Shown here in pieces: positions 12,826 through 23,778 of a stretch of 64,000 nt of DNA. Each line of letters begins with the position of its first letter. The stretch's first letter is position 1. The position numbers and the translations under genes are program-made. A model generated the notes under the pieces. It saw only the letters and a program-made list of their open reading frames with translations, ran no database searches and was not told the origin of the DNA. This stretch comes from Albugo candida (taxonomy: Eukaryota > Oomycota > Peronosporomycetes > Albuginales): positions 62,001-126,000 of the forward strand of contig JBDOQK010000074.1 of assembly GCA_040437565.1 (NCBI GenBank). Direction: 5' to 3'.

Positions 12826-13635
12826 TCATAAATATTTCATCACAATCACCTCTATCCACTGCTCAAGATCGTTTTGCTACATCAATCGTGATTTGCACTT
12901 TGATCTACTAGTGCAGTACACCAAAGAAACTTCATTTGGCACGACAAATCTATGCGTAAAATATTGCTTCGAGTGTCGAGTACAATCCCGGCAATTGGCC
13001 TCACCATCACTATATGTTTCTGAGTACGAGCTGCCTATTCTATGGCGATGTTCAGTTTGGGCTGCGTTGTTGACCGTCTTTCGCTTTTGTCTCTTATCAT
13101 ATTCCGTTGATCAAAAAGCGTGTTTATGGAGTCACTTTGATGCAGCCACGAGAAGGACTTGACGCCAATCTTTGCCCACAACTAAGCTTTGCCTCGATAT
13201 TCAAAGAAGCCCACTGTGAAAGTTAGTGAATCCGTAGTGCATACCTGTACTATGATGTATCCGTGAGCCAAAGTACTAGTGGATTTTTTGCACGAAAGAT
13301 TTGAGTCACCCTTGCCCCTATATTCAACGCAAAAAGGTCAGATAAACACGATCTATTCTTTAGTGGGCGCGCAAAATCCAGCTGCGCGCAAAATAACTGA
13401 CGATCATCATGAATTTTATAAGCCAAGCAATACGGAAGCGTTGATGTAACCCAGAAATGATTACGCAAGTTTGAAGGATAACATGTTTGTTTAGCGAGGT
13501 AATGATGAATCTTCGACAATGCGAGATTTCATGCACTATGTAGCGCCGAACTAGATATTGTGACAACTGTGTTATTTCCATCAATACGGCTGCGAAGTTG
13601 CATTTTATTGACGCCGGAATTACTGCCTTGTCCAA
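12826..13635 (-). CDS. Unrecognised multi-exon gene, possible PH-like C-terminus
   Basis: Coding-like stretches on the minus strand include 13635-13360, 13519-13250 (PYCLAYKIHDDRQLFCAQLD and DLFALNIGARVTQIFRAKN), about 13130-13050 (LFDQRNMIRDKSERRSTT), about 13010-12870 (DGEANCRDCTRHSKQYFTH followed by a RFVVPNEVSLVYC strand-like segment) and a final piece ending at TGA 12826 with DLEQWIEVIVMKYL. A beta-rich segment closed by an E-x-W helix resembles the end of a pleckstrin homology domain, but this is only a resemblance. Splice joins were not resolved and no ATG start was fixed. Confidence 0.35.
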
Positions 13636-13639
13636 GCAA

Positions 13640-15060
13640 CGTGACCGGCTTCGTCAGCGCAAACACCCACCTACTCTGGATGAGGTATCACTACCCATCA
13701 ACTACATGATAGACCAGCGTGAAGCGACAAAGTTGATGAAATTGAGCTGTCAAGAAATTACAAGCGAGACCACATTGAGCTACTCCTGGAGAACGGGGCT
13801 CGTATTTGGTGATAGAACCACCGCGATGTATTAAATACAGATAAATAAATGTATAGTGGCTCAAACATCCGTGACTTGATGGATCTAGAAAGATGGCATT
13901 GCACGGACAAAATTGATCCAAACATGGAAGAATGCGCAACTGCAGACTTCCTGAGTGGAGATCTGGAAAAATGGACGAACTTGATAACGAGATCGTTGTA
14001 AGAGCTGTAGTTTATACTCTACCTGAGCATTCTGGTCTCGAAAGACAGTTAAATGAGGGCCAAGCGTGCCGAAGTTTGTATGAAAAAGGCAAACGATCTT
14101 AAGCAGATGTTAATTGCATATAGAATACGCCTTATCGGTAGTGAAGGCAACGGTAATGCTCTCCGAAGCGCTGCACATTGATTAATTTTGGCGAGAGACG
14201 TCAAAGCTTATTTGTACAGCCCAGCGGTGAAGGCGATCTTGACATTGATGGTATGTCGTTTTGACAAAACGAAGATGACTTGTTCAATAATTTTGCTTTT
14301 GTTTCTTCGGGGATGCTACCAACCGCTCATGATTGTCAGCAGAGTACTTGTACGTGTGAACTTTTATGATGATAAACTACTTATCATCATAAAAGCTCAC
14401 ACGTACAAGTTCTCTGCCTCTAAACACAGCACCACACTAAAGGCAGATTATGCGGCATGATAGCCGCGTTTGAAAAAGAAATTTGCACAGGGGTAAGGCT
14501 TCCTATCGTCGAATTGATTGATAAAATGATGGAATTTTGCAAAGATCGGATATCAAGACCTGTTGCTAGTGTGGCAGTTACTACACTCTTCACTACACAG
14601 TCGTTCAATTCAAAAATCACTCTCCGCTGGAAGTATATGTGCACTGTACTGCGCGAAAGGTGATGATGATATCTACGGCTCATGTCGGAGACGCTTTCTT
14701 TATGTAACTATTTCCGTCGCTTAGAATATACTGCGAGCTACCAAAGTCATATATGTTCGTGCAAATCGTATTGTTTATACAATTATGTTTTGTGCTGAGC
14801 TGTTTCTCCGAGATGACCAGCTGAATTGCGTTGTATCTATTAAAACTTCACCGCAATATCCAAAACTCGACTATCATGCTCGTCCTCGAGCTCATGTGTG
14901 GATAAAAGACTCTCGAGATCAAGAAGAAGGCTATAGATATATATGTCACTTTAATGAGAGCTGCTTCAAACTTATGTCTCTCCAGATTCCGAACCTGATT
15001 GCGAAAAAAGACTCGGCGCTCTCATTTTACAGTCATCGCGGAGTAATATACATTCATTGA
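13640..15060 (+). CDS. Unrecognised multi-exon gene (approximate bounds)
   Basis: Plus-strand coding-like segments follow each other: up to 13834 (SKQRDRLRQRKHPPTLDEV), 13871-13999 (RDLMDLERWHCTDKIDPNM and DFLSGDLEKWTNLITRSL), 14050-14180 (KRAEVCMKKANDLKQMLIAY), 14440-14663 (FEKEICTGVRLPIVELIDKM) and 14785-15060 ending at TGA (WIKDSRDQEEGYRYICHFNE). Stops between them match the short introns seen in better-resolved neighbours. The 14.34-kb hairpin would fall between two of these segments. No family recognised, joins not solved, and the 5' part overlaps the antisense candidate gene, so one of the two may be wrong. Confidence 0.33.
14339..14417. repeat. Near-perfect long hairpin (37-bp arms, 5-nt loop)
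   Basis: Arm 14339-14375 and arm 14381-14417 are reverse complements with two mismatches, separated by ACTAC. Transcribed RNA from either strand would fold into a 37-bp stem. No target duplication or transposon end signature is visible. It lies between two candidate exons of a plus-strand gene. Confidence 0.93.
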
Positions 15061-16899
15061 ATCAATTCTCAAGAGGCGCATCTCAATTGTTTATAAGACC
15101 AAATATGCGATAGGCTACTGGCGACGAATAACCCTTTCTTTATCCGTTTGTTGAAAAGCTCAAAGTAACCTTCCATATTCTCCGGAACGAGCGCATTTAC
15201 AGAGTTTTATATGATTGAGAAACTGCATGACATGAAGTATTATATTGATTAGGTGACCATAAATGTGATGCTTGTGAAAGTCGTAAATTTGAATTTCTAT
15301 ACGCGGTTCTCACTCCCATTTATTCACGTCATTGAAGGACAGGTTTAGTTCCTTCCCGTCTACTCTGTGTATACCCTCAGTGTAGTGTGAATGATCTTCA
15401 CTCCGACTGATGGAGAAAACCTAGAGCTAGCAAGAAATAGCCAAACCTCTCTTGGGTATTCCGGCTTATCAGATCGCCCCCATTCGAGTAGCATCAACAG
15501 CCTTTTTACGGCCTTCTTTGTAAAGTCTGCTTAGCGATCCTTTTACACTACCTGTAATTATTCTTGTAATCCGATAAATAAGAAGGTGAGTTTTTAATTC
15601 GTGCCATAGATCCATCAGTATCAGGGCAGGAACATTATCTGATCAAGCCGGGTAAGTGATACATAGTGGTAAGTCAGCTAACAAAAGAATTTACTTGAAC
15701 GATTTGCACAAGTCCATTTTGTATCGGAAAGCTTGAGATTGAGAGGGCGTACCCATTCCGTCAAGATTGCAATTTCGATTCGCAAGCAATCGTAAATACG
15801 CTGCCGGCTCGTCGGTGATCTACGAATATTGCAACATACGGATATTTCAAATTGCCACGTGTTAGCCTAGGTTGATACCGAGGCACTAAGTAGTTAAAAC
15901 CTGATGAAACATAAAAGACTAGAATATTTCTGATTTCATTAACGTGTGTGTAACTTGTATTGATGCGAGAAGAATTCGCAATGTTATTGAAGTAATTGCC
16001 TTTCAGGGAGTTTGTACCTTAGTTCGATTGTATCATGATTGATTACATATAATCCAGATTCCGAGAATGATTGCATAGCACCTTATACTAAAAGACAGCT
16101 AAGCATCCTCTAAATCGAAGTTGTCAAAGTAAAACTTGAACAAGTGGGAATAAAAGAGTTTACTACCCATGTTATTCTAATAAGCAACAGGATCTACCAG
16201 AACTAGCAATTATGATCATTATACTGCTTGAAATGACATTTTGTTTCGAACTGTGAACGAACCTGATGTTACTTTCCAAAGTCATGCCAACATCGGAATA
16301 AGTGTGTGTCTAGATGTCAATATTCCGAATATTGTCACTTTTTCTTAGGGCATGTATGCCGAGTTATCGAATGATTTGACGATTAGATTGTAGTTCACGG
16401 ACTTGAGCAATCTATTCATTCGGCAGTTTTTCCTTAGCCGTAGGAAACATTGGAGTGATATCTTTCCGAAAAAATGAAGTGACTTGTGACTATATCATCA
16501 CTCCGTGATTGATGATGCTTCCTTAGTGTAATGCCGATATGCCAGTACCAAGCAATATTATCCATATGCCTGAGCTTAAATGACCGGTATATTCTTATTG
16601 GGGATTAGGAAAGCACACTACATCTTCTAAACTTATGTGTACGACGACGTCTTCGATTACAAACACGTCACATAGGTGACGATTATACCGTTGCTCCTCG
16701 CAGTTCCAGTCTCCAGTTGATGGAATTCACTCCTATACATTTCATAAATAAACCTATGCCATCGTTAAGTAGTTTCTTGAGATGACAGGTCCCATCTGTT
16801 CGCAGAGCAACGGTCGTTTGGATAATGAAAACAACCGTCAGTTGCAACGTGTCAGCCGATCAACTTAAAGCTCACTTTTGATTTGGTTCGATTGGAAAG
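15061..16899. other. Intergenic interval, nothing supported
   Basis: I see no convincing coding stretch, RNA gene or repeat here. The last part should contain the promoter of the MLF-like gene; no specific element can be assigned. Confidence 0.5.
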
Positions 16900-17511
16900 A
16901 TGCTTAGCACGTGGGATTTTGTTCGGCCGACAGTTTGGCACCCAATGGCGTCACTGGAGCAGTCTTTGATGGATTTGGATTTTATGACGAATACGTTTCT
17001 CGCACCTACCTACCCAACTCGCATCCTTATGGGGTCCATGAGTCGTACTGATGATGATGATTTTTTCAAAGACCTCCCGCAGATGCAAGGGAACAAAAAC
17101 GAACAGAGCCAGACGGGTGAACAAGAGCAGCAGAAGAAAGAAGATCAACAGGGGTATTCTTCATACTCCTATAGCACGTCCTCAATTGTTGATGAAAACG
17201 GTCGTCGCATTTCGAGTTCACGCCGTCGCTATGAAGATTCTACGGGCCGCCTGAAAGCTGTCCACGAACGTGATGTCGATGGAAAGCGGCTTACGACGAT
17301 CTGGAATCGTCCAAAAAAAGATGAAGAAGGAGAACATCGAACAATTTGCTCGTCAGGAAGTCCCGAGGATTTTGAAAAGCTTTGGTCTGAAACAAGTTTC
17401 GGAAAAGCTCATCAGAAAAAACTCGAAGAGGGTGCAAACGCGAATCAAAAGAAACCTGAAGAGAATTTGCAACAGCCACAGGAAAAATCTGGAAGTGAAA
17501 CTGCGCCTTGA
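16900..17511 (+). CDS. MLF-like (myeloid leukaemia factor family) protein
   Basis: Single-exon 203-aa ORF with ATG at 16900. Residues about 85-175 match the MLF pattern: a serine/tyrosine strand (YSSYSYSTSSIVDENGRRIS), a repeated basic segment (SSRRRYEDSTGRLKAVHERD), DGKRLTTIWNR, and a final acidic helix DFEKLW at the place where MLF proteins have F-x-x-x-W. MLF proteins are small, charged adaptors found with chaperones and in the nucleus and cytoplasm; no enzymatic activity is known. An acidic DDDDFF patch and a Q/E/K-rich low-complexity tail (from about residue 63 and after 175) flank the domain. A DNAJB6-like C-terminal domain is the main alternative. The next gene starts 231 bp downstream on the same strand. 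Confidence 0.6.
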   Translation: MLSTWDFVRPTVWHPMASLEQSLMDLDFMTNTFLAPTYPTRILMGSMSRTDDDDFFKDLPQMQGNKNEQSQTGEQEQQKKEDQQGYSSYSYSTSSIVDENGRRISSSRRRYEDSTGRLKAVHERDVDGKRLTTIWNRPKKDEEGEHRTICSSGSPEDFEKLWSETSFGKAHQKKLEEGANANQKKPEENLQQPQEKSGSETAP

Positions 17512-17742
17512 GTAGCCATTTTCTTCTGTGTAATTATGTATTTAAGTAGCGATTTAGGATGCAGTATTCGGTGTATGTAGTACATCTCGTGGCGTGCTGA
17601 GCCATTTTTGTTGTGCATGATAATGACTCCTTAACAGGTTTGATGAGTTTCGACTTATTACATTGTTGATCAGCAACATTATTTTTATGTCGACCCAGTG
17701 GCAACAATAAAATCAGCAAACAGAGAAACTACGCACACGACT

Positions 17743-18477
17743 ATGTTTTTGTCGGTCATTGCGGTTTCACTCTTATTGCTAGCCGTAATTCTTGTTCACG
17801 TGTACTTTCTACCACACTATCTCCTGCGATTCCTCGTCAGTAGGTCAGATCCTTCAGTATTTTGGTGCACGTTTACCTCGGCACGTACTTGCTCCCTCAC
17901 CATTGATGATGCCCCCTCCAATTCCACAAGCGCCATTCTTGATCAACTCAAAAAATTCAAAGTGACCGCAACTTTTTTTATCATTTCAGATCAGATTCCT
18001 GGCCATGAGGAGGTAATGAAGCGGATTGTCGACGAGGGTCATACTCTAGGTAATCACCTCACCGAAGACCGCCCTTCCATCCGGGATAGTCTTGAGACGT
18101 TTGAAGGTAAGATCATGGAGTGTGAAAGCGCCATAATGGAGTACCAGGTAATTGGGAAAGGTAAGCAGATTCACAAAATGAAGTCAAAGTGGCTGCGACC
18201 AGCTTCCGGATGGTTTACATCGGAGATGTTTCGCGTCATCCAGAAGCATGGCTACAGAGTATGTATGGGTAGTGTTTATCCACACGATGCACAGATCAAG
18301 TCTGAGATCATCAATTCATTATACCTCAAATATCGCACAAAGTCTGGCTCCGTCCTGCTGATTCATGATCGCCCATGGACCAGTGGCGTTTTGAAAGACG
18401 CGCTTCCTGACCTCACGTCGAAGTACAAATTCATAAGCGTTGATGAGCTCTACGACATCCATGTAACAAGATCGTGA
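17743..18477 (+). CDS. Membrane-anchored NodB-type polysaccharide deacetylase
   Basis: Carbohydrate esterase 4 fold, removing N-acetyl groups from chitin-like polymers with a metal ion. The ATG at 17743 gives 244 aa; an in-frame GTG 45 nt upstream is not used as a start in eukaryotes. Residues 2-26 form a hydrophobic segment (VIAVSLLLLAVILVHVYFLP) acting as signal anchor, so the enzyme should face the lumen or outside. Motif 1 is TIDDAP (53-58) where TFDDGP is usual, keeping both aspartates. Motif 2 is GHTLGNHLTED with H105 and D109 as metal ligands, motif 3 is RPASGWF, and motif 5 is LLIHD with the catalytic histidine. Length is that of a bare catalytic domain. The substrate cannot be read from sequence; chitin or chitosaccharide is likely by family. 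Confidence 0.85.
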   Translation: MFLSVIAVSLLLLAVILVHVYFLPHYLLRFLVSRSDPSVFWCTFTSARTCSLTIDDAPSNSTSAILDQLKKFKVTATFFIISDQIPGHEEVMKRIVDEGHTLGNHLTEDRPSIRDSLETFEGKIMECESAIMEYQVIGKGKQIHKMKSKWLRPASGWFTSEMFRVIQKHGYRVCMGSVYPHDAQIKSEIINSLYLKYRTKSGSVLLIHDRPWTSGVLKDALPDLTSKYKFISVDELYDIHVTRS

Positions 18478-18755
18478 GCAACTACTCAACTGCATTTCGC
18501 TCGGTATATTTAGATGCAAGTTCCATAGTTCGTGTTCTTCTGCATGTGCAATAATGATGTTGAATGCTTCAGTTGCTCCTACTGAAAAGTGAACCTTCAT
18601 TTTGCTGATTTGATACAATTGTAGCACTGTTGTGCAATACCGTGCAATGAAATGATGAAAGCGAACAACGTATTTAGCTCAACCTCGGCCTTGCGCGTGT
18701 ACGCGACATTACTAAACGGCCAGAAATTGAATTCGCTATAATAGAACGAACTATA

Positions 18756-19501
18756 ATGTCATTCGCCCGTTTCATAAGAAGAAGACCAAGCATGCGATCG
18801 GCGCTCAAACGAGGATGCAGGATGCAACGCGCTTTCAGACCCATTTTCTCAACTCGATCCATTGTTGATAAAAATACTTTGGATCACACCAACGCGCAGA
18901 CTTTTGTACTTGTTATGCTTGAACAAGAAAAGCGACTTCTTAAAGTTATCGATGATGAGACTTATATCTTTTTCTGCCCAATTGATAAAACAAGCATTGG
19001 AATTCTTGTGGAGCAATCATTGGAGACATTACATCAACCTCTATCTCAGTTCCACAGTCTAAGGCATGATCTATATTCACGATACCACGGAGAAGAAAAG
19101 AAAAGAAAAATACAAACGAGTCGCTCAACTGCTGAAGTTGCTGTTTTGGATATGCAGGAGCTACTGATTACTTCGAGTACGATCTCATTACTCATGCCAT
19201 CACAGCGTATTTGACCACATTCGTAGATTTGGATAAGCTAGCCGATGAATCGCTCAATGTCGCGAGTCTTTTCAATCAAAAAGACATAGCTAACGCATCT
19301 GGTCTCTCCCGCGATATCTCATCTGCACTACAAACATGTATCAGTCTGAACGGCAGAATTAAGAAGATCCTTGGAACTCATTATCCAAGATTTTTGCAGG
19401 ATTTACCGCCTGATTTTGGTCGTGTCTTTCCGAAAGCCGATTCGCGCGTTCTAGACGAAGGTTTCCTCACGAATGATTCCGCTGATCATGTCAGAAAGTG
19501 A
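18756..19501 (+). CDS. Unrecognised protein with mitochondrial-type N-terminus
   Basis: Exon 1 starts at ATG 18756 with an arginine-rich, acid-free first 35 residues (FARFIRRRPSMRSALKRG...), typical of a mitochondrial presequence. The frame then passes into a second open stretch that ends at TGA 19501 (TDYFEYDLITHAITAYLTTF and LADESLNVASLFNQKDIANA). The switch needs an intron close to 19.12-19.16 kb; a phase-consistent 38-nt GTCGCT...CAG intron fits, and the encoded protein would be about 235 aa. A GTGAGG at the end could alternatively be a donor leading to a further exon. No family recognised. Confidence 0.5.
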
Positions 19502-20313
19502 GGATTGCATTGATTTATTTATCTAGGATTTCTTGCGTTCTCCCTCTAGAATGCATGTAGTTTACTAGTGTTGTAATAGTAAGAAGTAAAGTTGGTTGTA
19601 ATCTCGATCGATTGCATTTACACGACGTCTTAATTTTTTCTGCTTCGGAGCTGTCATCCATTGCCCTCATTCTTTGTGGTTCCCCTCATCAGATCATCAT
19701 ACCCACTTATTCGACAACACAAATAGCATAATGACTTTTATATCGAGTCGAGGTATATCTAGGAACGGGCTTTTTTCTTCAGTCACTCATGTCGCAACAC
19801 AGCAGGGCGTTCGTACGTCTATGGATTCAATAATCTGGCTGGTACATTTTCAGACTGAATGCGGCCGGTGATTAGTTCGTACAGTTTCTAATGAAATCCT
19901 CCGATTCATCATCGCGACTGAGAGACCAGCTGCGCGAAAAGTATAAATTCAGTGATCTGAACGGGCTGGATCAGCTAACAACTAGATAGCCTTAATAATA
20001 TGTCAACATAGGTACTTCACGTCACTCAAGAGACGAAATGAGAAATCTTTCTCGTCTATTCATCGATTCGTCAGAGGTTCCAGACAGGGCAGGCAGTACC
20101 ACCATCAATCAGAAAGCGGTCGTCATTCACGTGTCCAAATTCAGTAACGGCTCTTAATGAGCATCAACGTCGCACTTCCACCATTCAGGAGCAAAACTGT
20201 GTCGGGACTCAAAGCAAAATTCGTTCATTCGTTGCTTGACGTGGGCAGTCTCTAGTCATAGTTGATTCGGTCGAGCGACACTCAAACCCAATTGCGTTCC
20301 AAAAGTTGATAGT
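19502..20313. other. Intergenic interval, nothing supported
   Basis: No coding stretch of protein-like composition and no RNA gene seen. The end of it should hold the DPH7 promoter. Confidence 0.45.
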
Positions 20314-20446
20314 ACTGAAGGCTAAAGAGACATAATTGGCGTGCTCGATTTGACTTTTTACAGCCGTACGTTGCACTCGAGAGCATCATGATTTTTATTG
20401 GAGTTGATGCATCCATTATCTGATTGGTTCACTTCTTCTGAAAATT

Positions 20447-21676
20447 ATGGCGTGGTGCGATACCATCCAGAATTTCGATACAATCCAGACAGCGGATTGT
20501 GTAGAAGCCTGCCCAATCTATGGCCATGAGGCCACAATGATCGTGGCAACGTATCAGCTTAATACAAATACTTGCAGCGATGAAAACATGTCAATAGGTG
20601 GAGTTCATCCTTCTCGATCGGGAACTTTGCAACATTACCGTATACTTACGAATGAGTCCGACACGCATGGTGCTACCCAAGTGGTAAAAGTACAGCATGT
20701 TGAAGTAGGTTCTGGCGTCTTCGATGCAAAATGGTCCTCTTCTATATTACATGAAGATCCCGTTCTTGCTCTTGCAACTTCGAACGGAAGCGTGCAATTC
20801 TACGCATTGGCAGAGACAATTGAGGCAGGAAAGAGAGCTGACTCGCTGAAAAAATTGTCATGGGAAGTCGGTATGCATAAAGAAAAGGTAATGCATCCAC
20901 CATATTTCTGACAAAATCTCATCAGTGATGTGTCCCCGTAATAAGAAAAAGATAAATCGGAACTCGATGTGCCTATCGCTCGATTGGAGTAATCGCGCTA
21001 TTGAGTCAACGACTCCGTCCATCTGTTCCAGCTATTCAGACGGGTACTACTTGGAAAGAATGCCTCATATCAATTTTAAATGTATCACGTAGAAAGGTAG
21101 CCGTTTGGCAAATAACAAATCAATGCATCTCACTGGAATCGGAGGTATCAAATTCAAGCATTAAGTCGTCTAGACCTACTAAGTGATGCTTGCTGGTTAC
21201 CCTATATAGTGGCAAGGGCACGATTTGCATGGAGCTGCCATCGAGACTTGGATATCTGCATACGATTGCTTCGATACGAATACAATCCTAACAGGTGCCG
21301 ACGATTGTACCTTCAAAGGATGGGACAAACGGTCAACAAAGTGCCCGACATTCATTAGTAGATATCACAAGATGGGAGTGTGTAGTATTCAGTACCACCC
21401 TAGAATCGAGCATTTATGTGCAGTTGGAAGCTATGACGAGCTAATCACATTATGGGACAAACGACAAATGAAAAAACCTATCTCGGAGTACCACGCTGGT
21501 GGTGGCGTATGGAGACTAAAATGGCATCCTCATCTGCAGGTTCGTGACCAAGTCTTTTGTATGAACTTTGCATATTAATGGCTCGCGTTCCTCAGAATTT
21601 CTTGCTAGCTGCTTGCATGCATAACGGGTTCCAGATCGTGTCCAGTAATTTAGGTTCACTCCTAACAACACATGCT
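20447..21676 (+). CDS. DPH7: DPH7, first (artefactual, incomplete) representation
   Basis: Identical base for base to the first 1230 bp of the DPH7 gene that starts at 21910, and cut off by the gap at 21677. Exons 1-4 are 20447-20870, 20926-21043, 21093-21144 and 21210-21539; exon 5 begins at 21596 and runs into the Ns. Perfect identity over introns and upstream sequence shows this is a contig end that overlaps the next contig, not a paralogue. The gene itself is described under the complete copy. Confidence 0.9.
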
Positions 21677-21776
21677 NNNNNNNNNNNNNNNNNNNNNNNN
21701 NNNNNNNNNNNNNNNNNNNNNNNNNNNNNNNNNNNNNNNNNNNNNNNNNNNNNNNNNNNNNNNNNNNNNNNNNNNN
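21677..21776. other. Assembly gap (100 N) with unmerged 1363-bp overlap
   Basis: Positions 20314-21676 and 21777-23139 are exact copies at an offset of 1463. Collapsing them removes the gap and one of the two DPH7 genes. Confidence 0.95.
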
Positions 21777-21909
21777 ACTGAAGGCTAAAGAGACATAATT
21801 GGCGTGCTCGATTTGACTTTTTACAGCCGTACGTTGCACTCGAGAGCATCATGATTTTTATTGGAGTTGATGCATCCATTATCTGATTGGTTCACTTCTT
21901 CTGAAAATT

Positions 21910-23274
21910 ATGGCGTGGTGCGATACCATCCAGAATTTCGATACAATCCAGACAGCGGATTGTGTAGAAGCCTGCCCAATCTATGGCCATGAGGCCACAA
22001 TGATCGTGGCAACGTATCAGCTTAATACAAATACTTGCAGCGATGAAAACATGTCAATAGGTGGAGTTCATCCTTCTCGATCGGGAACTTTGCAACATTA
22101 CCGTATACTTACGAATGAGTCCGACACGCATGGTGCTACCCAAGTGGTAAAAGTACAGCATGTTGAAGTAGGTTCTGGCGTCTTCGATGCAAAATGGTCC
22201 TCTTCTATATTACATGAAGATCCCGTTCTTGCTCTTGCAACTTCGAACGGAAGCGTGCAATTCTACGCATTGGCAGAGACAATTGAGGCAGGAAAGAGAG
22301 CTGACTCGCTGAAAAAATTGTCATGGGAAGTCGGTATGCATAAAGAAAAGGTAATGCATCCACCATATTTCTGACAAAATCTCATCAGTGATGTGTCCCC
22401 GTAATAAGAAAAAGATAAATCGGAACTCGATGTGCCTATCGCTCGATTGGAGTAATCGCGCTATTGAGTCAACGACTCCGTCCATCTGTTCCAGCTATTC
22501 AGACGGGTACTACTTGGAAAGAATGCCTCATATCAATTTTAAATGTATCACGTAGAAAGGTAGCCGTTTGGCAAATAACAAATCAATGCATCTCACTGGA
22601 ATCGGAGGTATCAAATTCAAGCATTAAGTCGTCTAGACCTACTAAGTGATGCTTGCTGGTTACCCTATATAGTGGCAAGGGCACGATTTGCATGGAGCTG
22701 CCATCGAGACTTGGATATCTGCATACGATTGCTTCGATACGAATACAATCCTAACAGGTGCCGACGATTGTACCTTCAAAGGATGGGACAAACGGTCAAC
22801 AAAGTGCCCGACATTCATTAGTAGATATCACAAGATGGGAGTGTGTAGTATTCAGTACCACCCTAGAATCGAGCATTTATGTGCAGTTGGAAGCTATGAC
22901 GAGCTAATCACATTATGGGACAAACGACAAATGAAAAAACCTATCTCGGAGTACCACGCTGGTGGTGGCGTATGGAGACTAAAATGGCATCCTCATCTGC
23001 AGGTTCGTGACCAAGTCTTTTGTATGAACTTTGCATATTAATGGCTCGCGTTCCTCAGAATTTCTTGCTAGCTGCTTGCATGCATAACGGGTTCCAGATC
23101 GTGTCCAGTAATTTAGGTTCACTCCTAACAACACATGCTCATTACACAAAGCATGAATCTTTAGCCTATGGGGTTGACTGGTGGTATTGTAAAAAGTCAT
23201 CAGCAAAGTACCACACAGTTGGATCGTGTTCCTTTTACGATAAGAAATTCCATTTATGGCGCTGTACTATTTGA
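21910..23274 (+). CDS. DPH7: Diphthine methylesterase DPH7 (WDR85), five exons
   Basis: DPH7 hydrolyses methylated diphthine on elongation factor 2 so that the last, amidation step of diphthamide synthesis can occur in the cytosol. Exons: 21910-22333, 22389-22506, 22556-22607, 22673-23002, 23059-23274, with 49-65 nt GT-AG introns and consistent phases, giving 379 aa, near yeast Dph7/Rrt2 length. It is a WD40 protein. Family signatures are TADCVEACPI at the start, VGSGVFDAKWSS, CLSLDWSN, GADDCTFKGWDKR, VGSYDELITLWDKR, GGGVWRLKWHP and, at the end, SCSFYDKKFHLW. These are characteristic of DPH7 and not of WD proteins in general. It shows that the diphthamide pathway is likely intact in this organism, though the other DPH genes are outside the window. 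Confidence 0.9.
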
Positions 23275-23778
23275 GGCTACTGAGTCAAATCTGAGATTCT
23301 ATTACTCTATAGGCAACCTAAAGACCATTGCCAAGCTTTTTATACAAATCTCATTGCTTAACAGACCAGTCAAGCCATTTCCCTTGTACCCCTTCTGATC
23401 CTTTAGCATAAGCATTAGAAATTACGACTCGGTTTGTTGCGAAGAGTGCCGGGCCTCTCTACCAAGAAAAGCTTGATTGAACGCGGTGATTGATGTATAG
23501 AGTAATAACACAAAAAGAAAACCGCCAATAAACATCGCGCGAGCTTTAAGTGAGACATTTAAGGATCGTAAAATAGTCTTTTTCCAAAACAATTCACGAC
23601 GTAGAAAGACGAAACAGAATGTGAGACTTTGGCTCGTCAGACAAGCCTTCGAAGTTGTAGGTTTTTTGTAATGTATACGCGCAGTTACAGTGACTACATG
23701 GCCGTAGCACTTTTGTACACGATTCTTGGTTGAGTGTATATCGATTTATCTTCCTAGTGATGATTCAAACAGCAACTA

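Noticed and set aside
12656-12859. Minus-strand ORF with an alternating Val-Asn stretch
   Set aside because: The stretch is the CACATT simple repeat near 12690-12710; the frame does not continue the neighbouring coding segments.
14457-14683. Minus-strand ORF opposite the candidate exon at 14440-14663
   Set aside because: The plus-strand reading has a more protein-like composition and fits a series of same-strand segments.
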